Assembly: GCA_031274045.1 (NCBI GenBank)
Contig: JAISQS010000709.1
Span: 1-5,441, forward strand
DNA from: Planctomycetaceae bacterium
Lineage (GTDB): Bacteria; Planctomycetota; Planctomycetia; Pirellulales; Thermoguttaceae
Direction of reading: 5' to 3'
DNA length: 5,441 nucleotides
Below are positions 5,348 through 5,441 of the stretch, in pieces; position 1 is the first letter of the stretch; each line of letters begins with the position of its first letter. The notes under the pieces are model-generated. The model was not told where the DNA came from. It ran no database searches and saw nothing but the letters and a program-made list of their open reading frames with translations. Both the position numbers and the translations under genes were made by a program.

Positions 5348-5441
5348 TCACGAAAAACTCCAATCGGTTCCACCATGCCGATCCTCAAGCACAATTCCAA
5401 ACTCCGCCAACTTCTTGCGGATTTGATCTGCTGTTGCGAAA
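5348..5441 (-). CDS. cysS: Cysteinyl-tRNA synthetase, C-terminal end (partial at window edge)
   Basis: This class I aminoacyl-tRNA synthetase charges tRNA-Cys in the cytoplasm. Only the last 30 codons plus TGA (5348-5350) are inside the window; the first full codon starts at 5440. The translated end reads F-A-T then ADQIRKKLAEFGIVLED, then RHGGTDWSFS. It matches the characteristic C-terminus of bacterial CysS: the helix AD.IR..L...GI.LED, followed by a short loop with GT.W. The rest of the enzyme (HIGH and KMSKS motifs, zinc site) must lie beyond 5441 and cannot be checked. About 916 bp separate its stop from the next gene on the same strand, so co-transcription with the permease gene seems unlikely. 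Confidence 0.85.
   Translation of the reverse strand, partial: FATADQIRKKLAEFGIVLEDRHGGTDWSFS

Overview
The window looks like bacterial chromosomal DNA, most likely from Planctomycetota or a relative. This is inferred from an ABC-2 permease fused to a GldG-type domain, start codons without clear Shine-Dalgarno sequences, and heavy extragenic GC-rich repeats. No 16S or other decisive marker is present, so the phylum call is moderate at best.

Three protein genes are supported, all on the minus strand, so transcription runs right to left. At the right edge (5348-5441) lie the last 30 codons of a cysteinyl-tRNA synthetase gene (cysS), too short to appear as a stand-alone ORF. After about 916 bp of gene-free, repeat-filled DNA comes a 915-codon gene (1684-4431) for a membrane protein: an ABC-2 permease fused to a GldG/IFT-like extracytoplasmic domain, a coiled coil and a C-terminal anchor. 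After a 217-bp gap comes argF (513-1466), an intact anabolic ornithine carbamoyltransferase. The left 512 bp show no convincing gene and are a mosaic of repeats. The three genes do not form one pathway: tRNA charging, envelope transport or assembly, and arginine biosynthesis. No ABC ATPase for the permease lies in the window.

The most interesting structure is non-coding. A composite GC-rich element made of successive small hairpins sits on both sides of the argF/permease pair in opposite orientation (about 281-512 and 4931-5108). In both places short tandem units related to CGTAAGGTAGGCAAC lie on the gene-facing side. Two of the hairpins differ between copies by paired changes that keep base pairing, and the right copy ends in a long inverted repeat (5041-5108). 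The left copy runs into the end of argF and has been partly duplicated together with the last codons of that gene.

A second unusual signal lies inside the 915-codon gene. Third codon positions switch in blocks between almost exclusively T/G and mostly C/A, with no break in the reading frame. I saw no RNA gene, CRISPR array or transposase. I do not claim a new defence or metabolic system; the repeat family and the codon-block pattern are the items worth following.
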